From JASHUC01 sp035523875 (lineage in GTDB: Bacteria; Pseudomonadota; Gammaproteobacteria; Steroidobacterales; Steroidobacteraceae): a stretch of 64,000 nt of DNA. Below the pieces are notes generated by a model. The model did no database searches and was not told where the DNA came from. It saw only the letters and a list, made by a program, of their open reading frames with translations. The DNA is taken from assembly GCA_035523875.1 (NCBI GenBank), contig DATKPY010000010.1, positions 1 to 64,000 on the forward strand, in the 5' to 3' direction. This document shows, one piece after another, positions 1-8,482 of this stretch. The stretch's first letter is position 1. Every line of letters begins with the position of its first letter. A program made the position numbers and the translations under genes.

Positions 1-462
1 CGCGGCCTTCTTCTCGAAGTCCGGATCGTTCGAGGCCATGTAGCGCTCGATCCGATGCGGCTTCAGTCCATGCTTGCGCCACACCCGCGCCACCATCATG
101 TGGCTCACCCCCAGGTGCTCGCCGAGCTTACGCGTGCTCCAGTGAGTCGCACCGTCGAGCCGCGGCCGTCGCGTCACGTCCAGGATCCGCGCCTCCAGCT
201 CCGGGGTCAGGACCGTCGCCACCTGCCCGAGATGCCGACTGTAGAGCCCCGCAATCCGCTGCTCCTCGAAGCGCCGCGACCAGCTCGCCAGAAACCCCCG
301 GCTGCACGGCACCCGATCGCAGGCCTCATCCCATGTATGGCATTCCGCAAGCAGCAAGATCGCCCGGGCCCGCCGCGCGTCTTCCGCGCGTCCCGTCCGA
401 CTCGCCACTCGCCGTTCCAGCTCCATACGCTCCGCTTTCGTCAACGTGATGGTGTTCGTCAT
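1..462 (-). CDS. IS630 family transposase, N-terminal part (runs off the window)
   Basis: The reverse strand is open from base 462 to base 1 and gives 154 residues beginning MTNTITLTKAERMELERR; an in-frame ATG at 471 is an alternative start. The N-terminal half is a helix-turn-helix region (about residues 20-75), followed by the family-typical stretch with HWSTRKLGEHLGVS and MVARVWRKHGLKPHR (about 110-140), which is characteristic of IS630 transposases. The DDE catalytic domain would lie beyond base 1 and cannot be judged. The protein cuts and joins DNA for transposition of its own element. Its insertion has truncated the neighbouring GNAT gene, which suggests a fairly recent event. Confidence 0.85.
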   Translation of the reverse strand, partial: MTNTITLTKAERMELERRVASRTGRAEDARRARAILLLAECHTWDEACDRVPCSRGFLASWSRRFEEQRIAGLYSRHLGQVATVLTPELEARILDVTRRPRLDGATHWSTRKLGEHLGVSHMMVARVWRKHGLKPHRIERYMASNDPDFEKKAA

Positions 463-480
463 GAACACCATTATAGTCTA
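1..480 (-). mobile_element. End of an IS630-family insertion sequence
   Basis: The leftmost 480 bases hold the 5' part of an IS630-type transposase reading off the window. The element ends just past the transposase start, because the next sequence is a host acetyltransferase gene that is cut off at about 481-500. IS630-family elements insert at TA, and several TA steps lie at 472-484, so the exact border and the terminal inverted repeat cannot be fixed without the other end. Confidence 0.7.
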
Positions 481-666
481 TTAATAGTTGTTACAGGCTA
501 CTAGCGTCAGAGGAATCTGGTTCGCGGTCAGGTTTGCCCGTAGCAAGTCGGTCAATGTGTCTACGGTTGCGGCGTCGATTTCCGTCCACCACTCGCTATA
601 GATCCAACGGGCAACCGTCGGGAGCAGATCCGGGCGTTGTGAGAGTTGTTCAATCTGCGGCGGCAC
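481..666 (-). pseudogene. GNAT family N-acetyltransferase fragment, truncated by the insertion sequence
   Basis: From a GTG at 666 the reverse strand encodes MPPQIEQLSQRPDLLPTVAR and then WIYSEWW, VDTLTDLLRANL and IPLTLVA. This is the usual N-terminus of small GNAT acetyltransferases, in which the LTLVA strand is normally followed by an acidic turn and PVGT. Here the reading frame instead meets CNNY and a stop at 481-483, right where the IS630 element begins. About 60 of roughly 160 expected residues remain and the acetyl-CoA loop is missing, so the product cannot be active. The rest of the gene may lie on the far side of the element, left of the window. Confidence 0.7.
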
Positions 667-750
667 AAGCTTCCTCGATGGTGGAGGACAGGGGCACCAT
701 TTTAATCCGAAAGCACCCTGCAGCCGCTGGGAGCCGGATGTTGTCGAGTC

Positions 751-1122
751 TTGGCGTCGCAGATCAGGTCAGGCCGCGAGGGACCAGCGCGCTTGCCCGA
801 TCAAACATACCACGCCGTGCACGCGGGCGCGGAAGCTAAAGGCCTGGTCACACAAGCCGAAAACGAGGCCCTCCTAGAGCTGATGCAAACCACCCCGATC
901 GGCATTGATGTGGCGACGGCGGCCGACGCGCTCTCGGACACTCGGCACGGTGCACGTCGTTACCGATTGGCTTCCCGCGAAGCTTCTTACGTGGCGTTGG
1001 CGCTGCGCCACGGGCTAGGCCCGCGAGGTCGCAGATCCCGGTTCCAGCCGCGCGGGCCGCTCTCTCCGACGATGCGATCGTCGCTGTTACGGTTGTACCT
1101 GCGAAGGCTTCGCGGGTCGTAG
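751..1122 (+). pseudogene. Decayed VapC-like PIN-domain toxin remnant
   Basis: The plus strand encodes a stretch (about 800-1017) that reads AGAEAKGLVTQAENEALLEL, then PIGID, then GARRYRLASREASYVALALR. This matches the second half of VapC-type PIN RNases, where the usual text is RLTxYDAxYLxLALRxGLPLATxD. The conserved acidic YDA is replaced by REA and the following GLPLAT-D segment is lost; homology seems to continue in another frame near 1040-1100 (ALSDDAIVAVTVV). No start region, no N-terminal acidic residue and no VapB partner are present. I read it as a dead toxin gene. The homology is from memory of the family, so confidence is moderate. Confidence 0.4.
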
Positions 1123-1461
1123 GTGAGCGTCTTCGGATCGCGCGCGCGTCCTCTGCAGCCTCGCAGTGATAATGCTCCGGCTCTCGGCCCTTCCCCTGTA
1201 GATCATCTTGTCATAGCCAAATACAGGACCTTTTTCATCGAGCACGTACTCGGCGACCTCGCCGAAGGCGTTGGCGAACAGGTCCGGATCGCTCAGGTCG
1301 AACCCCAAATTAGCTCGGCTCACCACTTCTTCGATGGCCTCCCGATCCGCGAGGCGCTGAGACGCAGCAGATTGGTGCGGCGCCTGGGTCGCGCAGCCCG
1401 CGATCGCGGCCGTCGCAAACAAGGCCGCTCGGCACGCGACCCTCCCGATGCACGTGCGCAT
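1087..1461 (-). CDS. SnoaL/NTF2-like lipoprotein, probably truncated
   Basis: The start at 1461 is chosen because GGGGGAT sits just upstream on the reverse strand. The 124-residue product has a lipoprotein signal peptide (MRTCIGRVACRAALF, with lipobox AIAGC near residue 20). It is followed by ADREAIEEVVSRANLGFDLSD and FANAFGEVAEYVLDEKGPVFG, the first helix pair and strand of a SnoaL/NTF2-like fold. Such domains need about 130 residues after the signal; here only about 100 follow, and the last 35 (rich in R and S) do not look like the fold. The gene therefore seems to have lost its 3' half. No function can be given. Confidence 0.5.
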   Translation of the reverse strand: MRTCIGRVACRAALFATAAIAGCATQAPHQSAASQRLADREAIEEVVSRANLGFDLSDPDLFANAFGEVAEYVLDEKGPVFGYDKMIYRGRAESRSIITARLQRTRARSEDAHLRPAKPSQVQP

Positions 1462-1622
1462 GGTGATCCCCCTACCTGTGGTACGAACCCGGTAGACCGT
1501 AGTGCAGTCCGATGTTCCGGCGCGGCGCAGCCGCATCGCCGCGGAGCGTTCACTGCCCCGGATTCGGGAGTTGGGTTGTAAACGGGAGCCGAAGACTGAC
1601 AGGCTCAATACACGATGCGGTT

Positions 1623-1790
1623 ATGAGGATATCCGAGGATGGCGTTACAATCGAAACCCAGAGAGGCATAACTTTCAATCAGCCGGGACGGGATTTCATT
1701 GACCCCGGCACGGGGAACGTAGGAGATCCGACTCCAACTCCAGCAGGAGGGTTTTCGGCATGGAACAAGAGGCGTTCGAAGCGCTCATAG
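1623..1790 (+). CDS. Possible 55-residue leader ORF overlapping the M48 protease gene
   Basis: An ATG at 1623 opens a 55-codon frame (MRISEDGVTIETQRG..., then GTGNVGDPTPTPAGG) that ends 31 bases inside the protease gene. The protease ribosome site AGGAGGG lies within it. I do not recognise the peptide and see no clear ribosome site before 1623. It may be a chance frame or a translationally coupled leader. Confidence 0.2.
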   Translation: MRISEDGVTIETQRGITFNQPGRDFIDPGTGNVGDPTPTPAGGFSAWNKRRSKRS

Positions 1791-3619
1791 CTCGAACTGA
1801 AGAGCTGGCCGCCCGTAACCCGAGGGCATATCGCTGGCGCGTCTTGGGCCTTGCGGCGCTCGGCTACCTGTACCTTGCCCTCGTCGTCGTGCTGCTGTTC
1901 GGGCTGCTCGGCGCCGTCATCGCTAGCCTCACGTACTCGAAAGCGTTTGGCGTCAAGCTCCTCATACTGGTGGGAGCCCCGCTCCTCATGGTGCTGCGGG
2001 GCATGTGGGTCAAACTTACGCCACCGGCAGGCGTATCTTTGACGCGCGAGAGTTCGCCTGTCCTCTATCAGATACTCGATGACTTGCAGCAGCGCTTGAA
2101 GACACCGCGCTTGCACCAGGTCCTTCTGACTCCGGACTTCAATGCTGGTATCAGTCAAATTCCGCGACTGGGTCTTCTTGGCTGGTACCGGAATTACCTG
2201 CTGATCGGGCTCCCGCTTATGAAGACGTTGACCGTGGAGCAGTTCCAGGCCGTGCTCGCCCACGAATTCGGGCATCTCTCCGCTGGGCACGGTCGGGTTG
2301 CGAATTGGATATACCGCCTGCGGATCATCTGGCAGCAGCTAAACCGATCGTTCTCCGCGAATCGGCATTGGGGATCGGTCCTGATCCAGCCGTTCGTAAA
2401 GCGCTACATCCCTTACTTCAACGCCACATCCTTTCCGCTTGCGCGTGCCAACGAGTACGAGGCCGATGCCGCGTCCGTGCGCGTCACCTCAGTGCGCAGC
2501 GCGGCGCAGGCGTTGACCTCCATCAACGTTGCAGGCGCGTACCTCACCGAAAAATACTGGCCGTCGATCAACCTGGCGGCAAAGGAGACCCCGCAGCCTG
2601 CCTTCGCGCCTTACAGCGCCTTCCAGGCGCAGGAGATCAGGGACCTGCCGATGGAGGTCCTCAAGGGCTGGCAGGATAAGGCGCTCGCGAAGAAGACTTC
2701 CTACGCCGACACTCATCCCTCTCTCGCCGAGCGGCTTCAAGCCATCGGAGCGGAGGCGGAGTTTGCACCGCCGTCGTCGGGGGAGAGCGCCGAGTCCTTG
2801 CTCGGTCCTCAGCGAGCCGAGTGGGAGAGTGAGTTCGATGAGCGCTGGCGCACGAAAGTGGCCGAATCCTGGAAGCGGCTCCACGAGCGTACTCAGGTCA
2901 ATCGGGCGCGGATCGGGGAATTACGCGCGAAGACCGCGGTAACCGAATTGGATGAACCCGCTGCGATCGAGCTTGCAAACCTCGAGGAGGAAGTCGGCGA
3001 CGGTCCCGCGAGCGCGCTTGCCATGCGGCGCGCCCTCATTGAGAAGTATCCTGGTTCGCTGCCCCTTCGATTCGCGCTCGCCCGCCAGCTGCTACAGGCT
3101 GGAGAGTCCGAAGGCGTAGCGCTCATGCAGTCGATCGTCGCCACTCACCACGAAGCGATTTTTCCTGGTACGCAGATTCTTCGAGACTTTTACGCCCGTC
3201 AGAACCAGATGTCGCTCGCGGCACGTTGGCATCAGAGATACCTCGAGCAAGCCAAACTCGTCGAGGCGGGCCAGCGGGAGCGATCGCGGTGGCTGCTGTC
3301 GGATCAGATCGTGCCCCATGGGCTCACGTCCGACGATCTTGCCCGTCTCGTCACTCAACTCAAGGCCGTTACCGATTTGAAGCGGACGTACCTCGCCCGC
3401 AAGCTCACGCGCTACCTTTCGGAGCGGCCCCTATACGTGCTTGCGTACGCATCCAGCCCGTGGTGGAAGATCGAAGGCAGCGCGAAGCGGCATGCCCTCA
3501 CGCAGCAGATCCGTCAGGAGGTGACGTTCCCAGGCGACATGTTAATTGTCGCTTTGGAGGGATCCAACGGGAAGTTTCTGCAAAAGATTCGACAAGTGAA
3601 GGGAGCGAGGATCGTGTAA
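1760..3619 (+). CDS. Membrane-bound M48 family zinc metalloprotease
   Basis: The start at 1760 has AGGAGGG nine bases upstream. The 619-residue protein has two N-terminal membrane segments (about 28-54 and 64-80). They are followed by an M48 peptidase domain with the zinc motif HEFGH at 168-172 and the third ligand in NEYEAD at 231-236. After about residue 330 comes a long soluble region of helical repeats (EKYPGSLPLRFALARQLL) that resembles TPR-like packing. Family members such as HtpX and BepA degrade misfolded or misassembled membrane and envelope proteins. The domain order (membrane anchor, peptidase, helical repeats) fits an envelope quality-control protease, although the substrate is unknown. 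It stands alone in a decaying region but looks intact. Confidence 0.85.
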   Translation: MEQEAFEALIARTEELAARNPRAYRWRVLGLAALGYLYLALVVVLLFGLLGAVIASLTYSKAFGVKLLILVGAPLLMVLRGMWVKLTPPAGVSLTRESSPVLYQILDDLQQRLKTPRLHQVLLTPDFNAGISQIPRLGLLGWYRNYLLIGLPLMKTLTVEQFQAVLAHEFGHLSAGHGRVANWIYRLRIIWQQLNRSFSANRHWGSVLIQPFVKRYIPYFNATSFPLARANEYEADAASVRVTSVRSAAQALTSINVAGAYLTEKYWPSINLAAKETPQPAFAPYSAFQAQEIRDLPMEVLKGWQDKALAKKTSYADTHPSLAERLQAIGAEAEFAPPSSGESAESLLGPQRAEWESEFDERWRTKVAESWKRLHERTQVNRARIGELRAKTAVTELDEPAAIELANLEEEVGDGPASALAMRRALIEKYPGSLPLRFALARQLLQAGESEGVALMQSIVATHHEAIFPGTQILRDFYARQNQMSLAARWHQRYLEQAKLVEAGQRERSRWLLSDQIVPHGLTSDDLARLVTQLKAVTDLKRTYLARKLTRYLSERPLYVLAYASSPWWKIEGSAKRHALTQQIRQEVTFPGDMLIVALEGSNGKFLQKIRQVKGARIV

Positions 3620-4127
3620 CGAGTGGCGACACCCGGGGAAGCCGCTGCGCTGAATCCCGCCGTCGTTGCAACGGCGGACACGACGCTATCCCCTCTCAAT
3701 CGAACGCCCCTGATCTCAGATGATGGATGCGCTCACTGCGGCGGCGGCCTAGTTCCATCGCCTCACTCCTGTGACGCGGAATACAGACAAGTTCCAGGCG
3801 TCGGTGAATTCTCTGCTCAAGCCCTGGACGTAGTGCGGCGGCGCTGTGCGACTCCCTCGCGGTCCTCCGAGTAGATGGTGACGCCGATCAAGCCGCAGCG
3901 CGATTCGGTTGGGAGGAGGTCACGAGCGGTCGGTCAGGGGTGTACACCGTGGTTGCCGGTCAGACCGATCTCGGCGCCAATCGTCGATACTCGCAGAGTG
4001 CGCACGATGTGCTCTCGAAGCACACTGGGCAGGCCGCGCGTCGCGAGGTCCGGAAACCATGCGACGCCGCGCACACGGTCCATTCGCGCAGTGTCGATCG
4101 GGTATTGAAAAGCAGAGCCCCGGAGTC
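3620..4127. other. Intergenic, no gene recognised
   Basis: About 500 bases between convergent genes. Short open frames occur on both strands but have no ribosome sites and no recognisable protein text. A reverse frame at about 3934-4130 reads FQYPIDTARMDRVRGVAWF, which looks protein-like but has no start of its own; it could be a gene remnant. Confidence 0.4.
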
Positions 4128-4625
4128 TCAAGGTGTCGTCACGCAGGACCCGTGCGAATTGGGTCGCGGGACTGTCCGCACCGGCGCTTTGGGCAATCGG
4201 CTCCCGATGATGTAGATCTTTTCGACCGGAATGGCAAACTGATCCGATTGCCCGCTCGGGTCCAGGCAATACACGAACCCGAGCCGCCATCGGCGGAGCG
4301 CGTCCGAGCGTGACCAATTGCTTGGCAGCGTAAACTGGGCGGCCTCGAGAAACGAGACGGCGCTCGACTCGAAAACGGGGTTTTCCGACCAGATGACGGA
4401 GACGTTCTGAGGAAGTCCCTTGTCCGAAATATCGAAACCGACCAGGACCGTTCCCTCCATGCCTTCCTGTCTTGCCAATGTCGGATACCACTCGCGATCG
4501 ACCGGGTAGTTGCCATGCGGCAATTTGGGAAGCTGCCACGCGCTGTCCACGCTGGGACTGGACGGCGCCGCCGCGCAATACGCGCCGACGAGGAGCACAG
4601 CGATTGCCTGTACGAACATCCGCAT
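4128..4625 (-). CDS. Periplasmic TonB C-terminal domain protein
   Basis: The start at 4625 is preceded by AAGGAG at a good distance. The 165-residue product has a signal peptide (MRMFVQAIAVLLVGAYCAAA). One TonB-C-like domain follows: YPTLARQEGMEGTVLVGFDI, then GLPQNVSVIWSENPVFESSA and FLEAAQFTLPSNW. This is the beta-alpha-beta-beta pattern of TonB C-termini. It lacks the long proline-rich spacer and the membrane anchor of a true energy transducer, so it cannot on its own couple the proton motive force to a receptor. Similar short periplasmic TonB-C proteins are common in this type of bacterium, with unknown roles. Neighbours are decayed genes and give no hint. Confidence 0.65.
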   Translation of the reverse strand: MRMFVQAIAVLLVGAYCAAAPSSPSVDSAWQLPKLPHGNYPVDREWYPTLARQEGMEGTVLVGFDISDKGLPQNVSVIWSENPVFESSAVSFLEAAQFTLPSNWSRSDALRRWRLGFVYCLDPSGQSDQFAIPVEKIYIIGSRLPKAPVRTVPRPNSHGSCVTTP

Positions 4626-4880
4626 GAGTGTCACTCCTTGGCGAGCGTCAGAGTTCCGCAGCGCCGTCGAGCGTCGAAGTTGAGTGGCCGCCCAACGCGG
4701 CCGGATCGGACGTGTGAAGCCACAGCAATTCCCGGCTCGCGTTGCAGCTGACTCCCGTTCAAGGTCCGCTCCGGAAAGTTGGATATCACCTGTTAATGCT
4801 CCGATCGAGGTTAAGCGAAACCGTGTACCGTCGAAAGACATGCGCGGCGCGCGCATCGGCACATCCGATCGTCGGCTCCG

Positions 4881-5157
4881 CTAGCGCGTCTTACTCAGAC
4901 GCTCGGCCATCCGGGTCTGCCAGCCAGGCCCTGTCACTTTCCAGCGCGCGATCACATCGGCAGGAAGTCGCAGCGAGATGAGCTTCCGCGGATTGGGTGA
5001 ACGCGGTCGCCCCCTTTATTCTCACTTTGGCCGGCGCAAGTATATCGGAGTCGAGCGGCGGGAGATCCCGATACGCGAGGGTGCTCGCGGTAGGCGCGTC
5101 CACCCGAGCCGGATCGGATTCCAAAGTGCGGCGCGAGGCATTCTTGTTCGCGGCCAT
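4881..5157 (-). pseudogene. brnA: BrnA-type antitoxin, broken by a frameshift
   Basis: From an ATG at 5157 with GAGG upstream, the reverse strand encodes MAANKNASRRTLESDPARVD and then YRDLPPLDSDILAPAKVRI. A frame change occurs at an A/G run near 5020. In the next frame the sequence continues RGRPRSPNPRKLISLRLPAD, VIARWK, GPGWQTRMAERLSKTR and a stop at 4881-4883. The motif GRPRS-NP-KLISLRL...GWQTR is typical of BrnA antitoxins, which bind DNA through an RHH-like fold and neutralise the BrnT RNase. Removing one base of the AAAGGGGG run restores a single frame of about 91 codons. No BrnT gene is readable upstream. Either a natural mutation or an assembly error in the homopolymer explains it. Confidence 0.65.
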
Positions 5158-6595
5158 CGGCTTACCTCATGCCGTAAATGTGGCGATTGCTGCCTCGCGG
5201 GTCTCACGCTGTTCACATGGATTCTTGTAGCGACTATAACCTCTTTGGACAAGCTGCGGTTGGCGCTTGGGCTCGGCGCCGCCGGTCGCAAGTTATCCCC
5301 CGAAACGGTGGATAAGGCTGTGGGCAATCCGGGTAGCCGACCGCGATGTCCTTGGCACTGCTCGCATTCCGCTCGAACGATCCGGAAATCGTCGGGAGGT
5401 CGCCTTCCCGAGAGCTGTCACAGTTCCGACGGCGCGTTTATCGCGGCTGGCCGTGCGGAGAGACGTGGGCGGCGTCAGTGGTCTCGTCAAAGTGCTTGTG
5501 CCGGACTGCTCTGAGCGGCTTTATCGGCCGATGAGTAGCAAATACCCATGGTTCGACGCACCATTTGATCTGCTTGATAGCGAGGTGGTGCACGCCGGTC
5601 CCGACGATAGCCAGCCAATGCTCCTGTTAAAAGTGTGCGGAGCGCGAGGCACGGCGCGGTCCACACTCTGGAGACGTGATCGTAAATCGTGTCCTCCGCT
5701 CTCGGGCCCATACGAGATATGGCAATGGCAACCGGCTGCCAGTGATTGACTCTGAGATGGCAGAGATCCCGCTACGCATGGGCTTGTGGCAGCCAGGTGA
5801 CCCGCTGCCTGCGCCAGCCGGGTGCACTCACCCGGTACTGCTCCATGGCGAGGAACGGTGCCGGTAAGATGCCATCGGTGCACCGTTGTGTCTGACAGTT
5901 GGTATCGTCCACAGCCAGCCGGTCAATTCGGACGCAGGTCTTCGGCGAAGCAACGCCCATTCGGATACCGCACTGGAAGATCAACTCAACCGGGGATCCT
6001 GGCAAAGCGTTCGAGCTCTGCCCCGAGACGCACCCGGGGCCGAGCGTTGTCGCAGTAGATCTCCGACCGCGGGTTCACTCGGTCGCGGTCATCCGGCGAG
6101 CCGGCATTCGCCGTCGCGATCCCCGGCTGCGCATCCGCACGGTAACGCAGGCTGCCGCACAGGCGACCACCATGAGCAGCGGATCGCTTCGACCGCGAGA
6201 CCGAAAAAAGCCGGAGCCAAAAATAGAGCCGCTCGCGAACGCGCAAGATTGCGGGCCGCGCGCATCGGGCAGGGCCACACCGTGGCCTACCCGGAACCGC
6301 TCGTTCATCAGATGCCGCTGCGGCTTGGGTGGTTCTCGGACGTTTCCTATGAGGCGTTGAGGCGCCTACGGCCCTGCATTTCTGGCCACGAGGGATGAGC
6401 TTGGGTCTTGAGCGCGATCTGTCTGACCTACCTCGAACCGCTCAACGCGCCGGTCGCCCCGATAACCTCGTCGAGCCGGTTACGTGACCCGGCGGTAACC
6501 CACGACGGCTCACCTCAGTAGTCGCTCTTCCCACGCTGGCTGGCCGCTTAGCGTCGTGAGCGAACGCAGCCGTCTCGACCCATTTCCGTCGCCAT
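5158..6595. other. Long stretch with no recognisable gene
   Basis: About 1.4 kb between the broken antitoxin and a small hypothetical gene. Frames on both strands are broken or have the arginine/serine-rich composition of GC-driven noise. The base composition is less GC-biased at third positions than in the intact genes. A plus-strand frame at 6200-6398 (ending RLRPCISGHEG) has no start site. I read the stretch as degraded island DNA. Confidence 0.4.
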
Positions 6596-6835
6596 TCAGC
6601 GGCGCTGCGCGCGTGCCCGCTTGATCGACTCGCTCAGGCGGCGCATGTCGTCGAGGGTCCGGCGCGGCGTGCGCTCCCGGATGCCACAATGTGGCCCGTC
6701 GGACTGGTACGGGTCGACGCCGATGTCTGCAGCCGTCTCGTTGAGAAATTTCTGCTGCAACTCCGCCAATAGAGGGATCCGCACCGTATCGTGCAGCGAA
6801 TCCCGTGGAGATTCTGTCGAACTGAGTCGCGTCAT
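6596..6835 (-). CDS. Small hypothetical protein, 79 residues
   Basis: The ATG at 6835 has GGAG seven bases upstream on the reverse strand. The product begins MTRLSSTESPRDSLHDTVRI, continues PLLAELQQKFLNETAADIGV and ends in a basic helix, RRLSESIKRARAQRR. It is soluble, with balanced amino-acid use unlike the surrounding noise frames, and has no signal peptide or known motif. I do not recognise it. It could be a real small gene of the accessory region; the evidence is the ribosome site and the composition only. Confidence 0.4.
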   Translation of the reverse strand: MTRLSSTESPRDSLHDTVRIPLLAELQQKFLNETAADIGVDPYQSDGPHCGIRERTPRRTLDDMRRLSESIKRARAQRR

Positions 6836-7108
6836 GAGATGCTCCGTTCTGTGGCTCAGCCTGCTCCGACGCCTGTCGCTCATCCAGGACGCGGCTCACG
6901 TCTGCGCAAGGCAACCGCTCGAACCGGTCCGACCGTCGCCGGTCAACGTCGTCGCCAGCCACCGACAGCGGTGCGGGAACATCACGACGGCGCCATCGCT
7001 CGGCGCGTACTCGGCCCTGGCCGACTTTCCGTCGGTTGCCACTTCCGACGACCGGAGCTGCGGTGTTGAGGTGATTGCCGCCGGTGGGTCGCCGAGGGCG
7101 CACCGACA

Positions 7109-7657
7109 CTAGCCGTAAGAGGCGATAGGAGGTAGCGGAGGGGCCGATAGATTGACTAGGCGGATGCCGTCAACGAGAAATGTCATGGCCTTCGTCGTGT
7201 GGGGTCCGGTCCTCAGCCGTACTTCAAAGCGCAATTGTCTTCCGTCGAGACGATGTCTGTAGTCGGCGCCGAACATCGTCCCCAAAAGCACCAGGCGGTC
7301 TTCGGTCACCCGCAAAACGTAGAAAGGATAGTTACCGTTCGACGAACGTAATCGGCTGTGGCCGCCTTGATCGAGCACATCGGCCTTGATGACGAGAATC
7401 GGATCAGCTGAGCCATCGTGCACCTGCACGACCCGACTGCTCGCGGCAATCCGTTTTGTCAACTCGGAGTCATTACGAGCTCCAAGCCCGCGCGATTGGG
7501 CGATGTACCCGTAAAGGTCCGACAGATCCGAAAAGGTGATGGTGATCGGTGCCGGTACGATTGCTGCAGTGTGTCTGATGCCCAGAGGTGATCCGAACGC
7601 GAATGCGGCGTTGGCGATCAGAATTGAAAGAGCCGGAACAAAGGCACGGCGGATCAT
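7109..7657 (-). CDS. Hypothetical exported protein
   Basis: The start at 7657 is chosen because the protein then begins with a clean signal peptide (MIRRAFVPALSILIANAAFAFG). The mature part (about 160 residues) contains ITITFSDLSDLYGYIAQSRG, a helix with ELTKRIAASSRVVQV, and several beta-rich strands (YPFYVLRVTEDRLVLLG). No cysteines, lipobox or known motif are present, and I do not recognise the family. The upstream ribosome site is weak. It stands alone between intergenic regions. Confidence 0.5.
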   Translation of the reverse strand: MIRRAFVPALSILIANAAFAFGSPLGIRHTAAIVPAPITITFSDLSDLYGYIAQSRGLGARNDSELTKRIAASSRVVQVHDGSADPILVIKADVLDQGGHSRLRSSNGNYPFYVLRVTEDRLVLLGTMFGADYRHRLDGRQLRFEVRLRTGPHTTKAMTFLVDGIRLVNLSAPPLPPIASYG

Positions 7658-8020
7658 GTGAACCACGCCTGCGGACAACCTGTGAACGGAGCCAAGTATA
7701 GAGTAGCCCTCCCGTGCGCCGCCAACGCAGCCTGCCGCCACGACTTGCCGGCGGCGAGTGGGCTCGGTTCGGCCGGAAGCGGAAGTAGGCGCTCTCGAAA
7801 TGCTCGCCCGCAACCGCTCGTCCGCGCGCGCGCGTTCTACGACACCTCGACCGGTCGGCGAGAGCGTGAATCCAAATGTCAATGATGTCGCGCGCTCGGC
7901 GCGACGCGCGTCAGCCCGCCTTGACGTAACGCGCCGACGGAGGCGAAGTGCGAGCGACTTCGCGGTGCGAGCGGTGTCTCGCCCAGAACATGTACGCCTG
8001 TTGCTCGCAATGGAGGCGCC
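7658..8020. other. Intergenic between divergent genes
   Basis: About 360 bases between the divergent hypothetical genes at 7109-7657 and 8021-8392. Promoters for both must lie here, but I see no convincing operator. A short inverted repeat, cgaagtgcgagcgacttcg, lies near 7942-7960. Confidence 0.35.
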
Positions 8021-8392
8021 ATGAAACTCATCGACTCGGCGATCCGTGCATTCGCTCCTTCGCTTGCGCTCACCACGGAATGGATGAGAGAGGAGCTGGT
8101 GCGGTGTGGCGTGACGGTTCACCTCTCTGACGGGTGCCTCGAGGCTCTCGCCAGCAACGCGCGCGATGCGGCTCGACGCACGCACACGGCGGATGAGCCG
8201 CACGTGGCGTGTGTGAAGCGGCAAATCGCGGCGCGCGCGCGCTTTGTTCAGCTGTGGACGGGCACGGACGAGAAGTTTGATCGCGCTGAGTGGAACGAGC
8301 TCATCGAGATCTGCCGGCGATACGTGCTCCCGCGTCCGTGGAAGGTTTCCGAGCCGGTGGCGCGGGAGGTGAGTGAGGTGAGTACCGGCTGA
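8021..8392 (+). CDS. Hypothetical cytoplasmic protein, 123 residues
   Basis: The ATG at 8021 follows GGAGG at six bases, a good ribosome site. The product begins MKLIDSAIRAFAPSLALTTE and is mostly helical, with the stretches WMREELVRCGVTVHLSDGCL, CVKRQIAARARFVQLWTGTD and WNELIEICRRYVLPRPW. It has no signal peptide or membrane segment and three spread cysteines, and I do not recognise a family. Its third-position composition is like that of intact genes. It is convergent with the following MerR-type gene. Confidence 0.5.
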   Translation: MKLIDSAIRAFAPSLALTTEWMREELVRCGVTVHLSDGCLEALASNARDAARRTHTADEPHVACVKRQIAARARFVQLWTGTDEKFDRAEWNELIEICRRYVLPRPWKVSEPVAREVSEVSTG

Positions 8393-8482
8393 GCGCGGGG
8401 GAATGGTCGGCGACGCCCGCGCAGCTCGGTGCCGGGGGTCCGGCTCATCACTGCCACCGCCGATCCCAGTCCGCGGCGGGAC

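Noticed and set aside
55..504. Plus-strand 149-residue frame over the transposase
   Set aside because: Opposite strand of a clear IS630 transposase; arginine/proline-rich composition of a shadow frame.
3934..4578. Long reverse frame overlapping the TonB-C gene
   Set aside because: It overlaps a gene with clear signal peptide and ribosome site; only the last 60 codons look protein-like and they have no start.
5886..6398. Plus-strand 170-residue frame
   Set aside because: No ribosome site, no known motif, and low-complexity R/S/H composition; treated as noise in degraded DNA.
7109..8224. 371-residue reading of the gene at 7109-7657
   Set aside because: The first 189 residues are arginine-rich and lie before a clean signal peptide; the shorter start is preferred.
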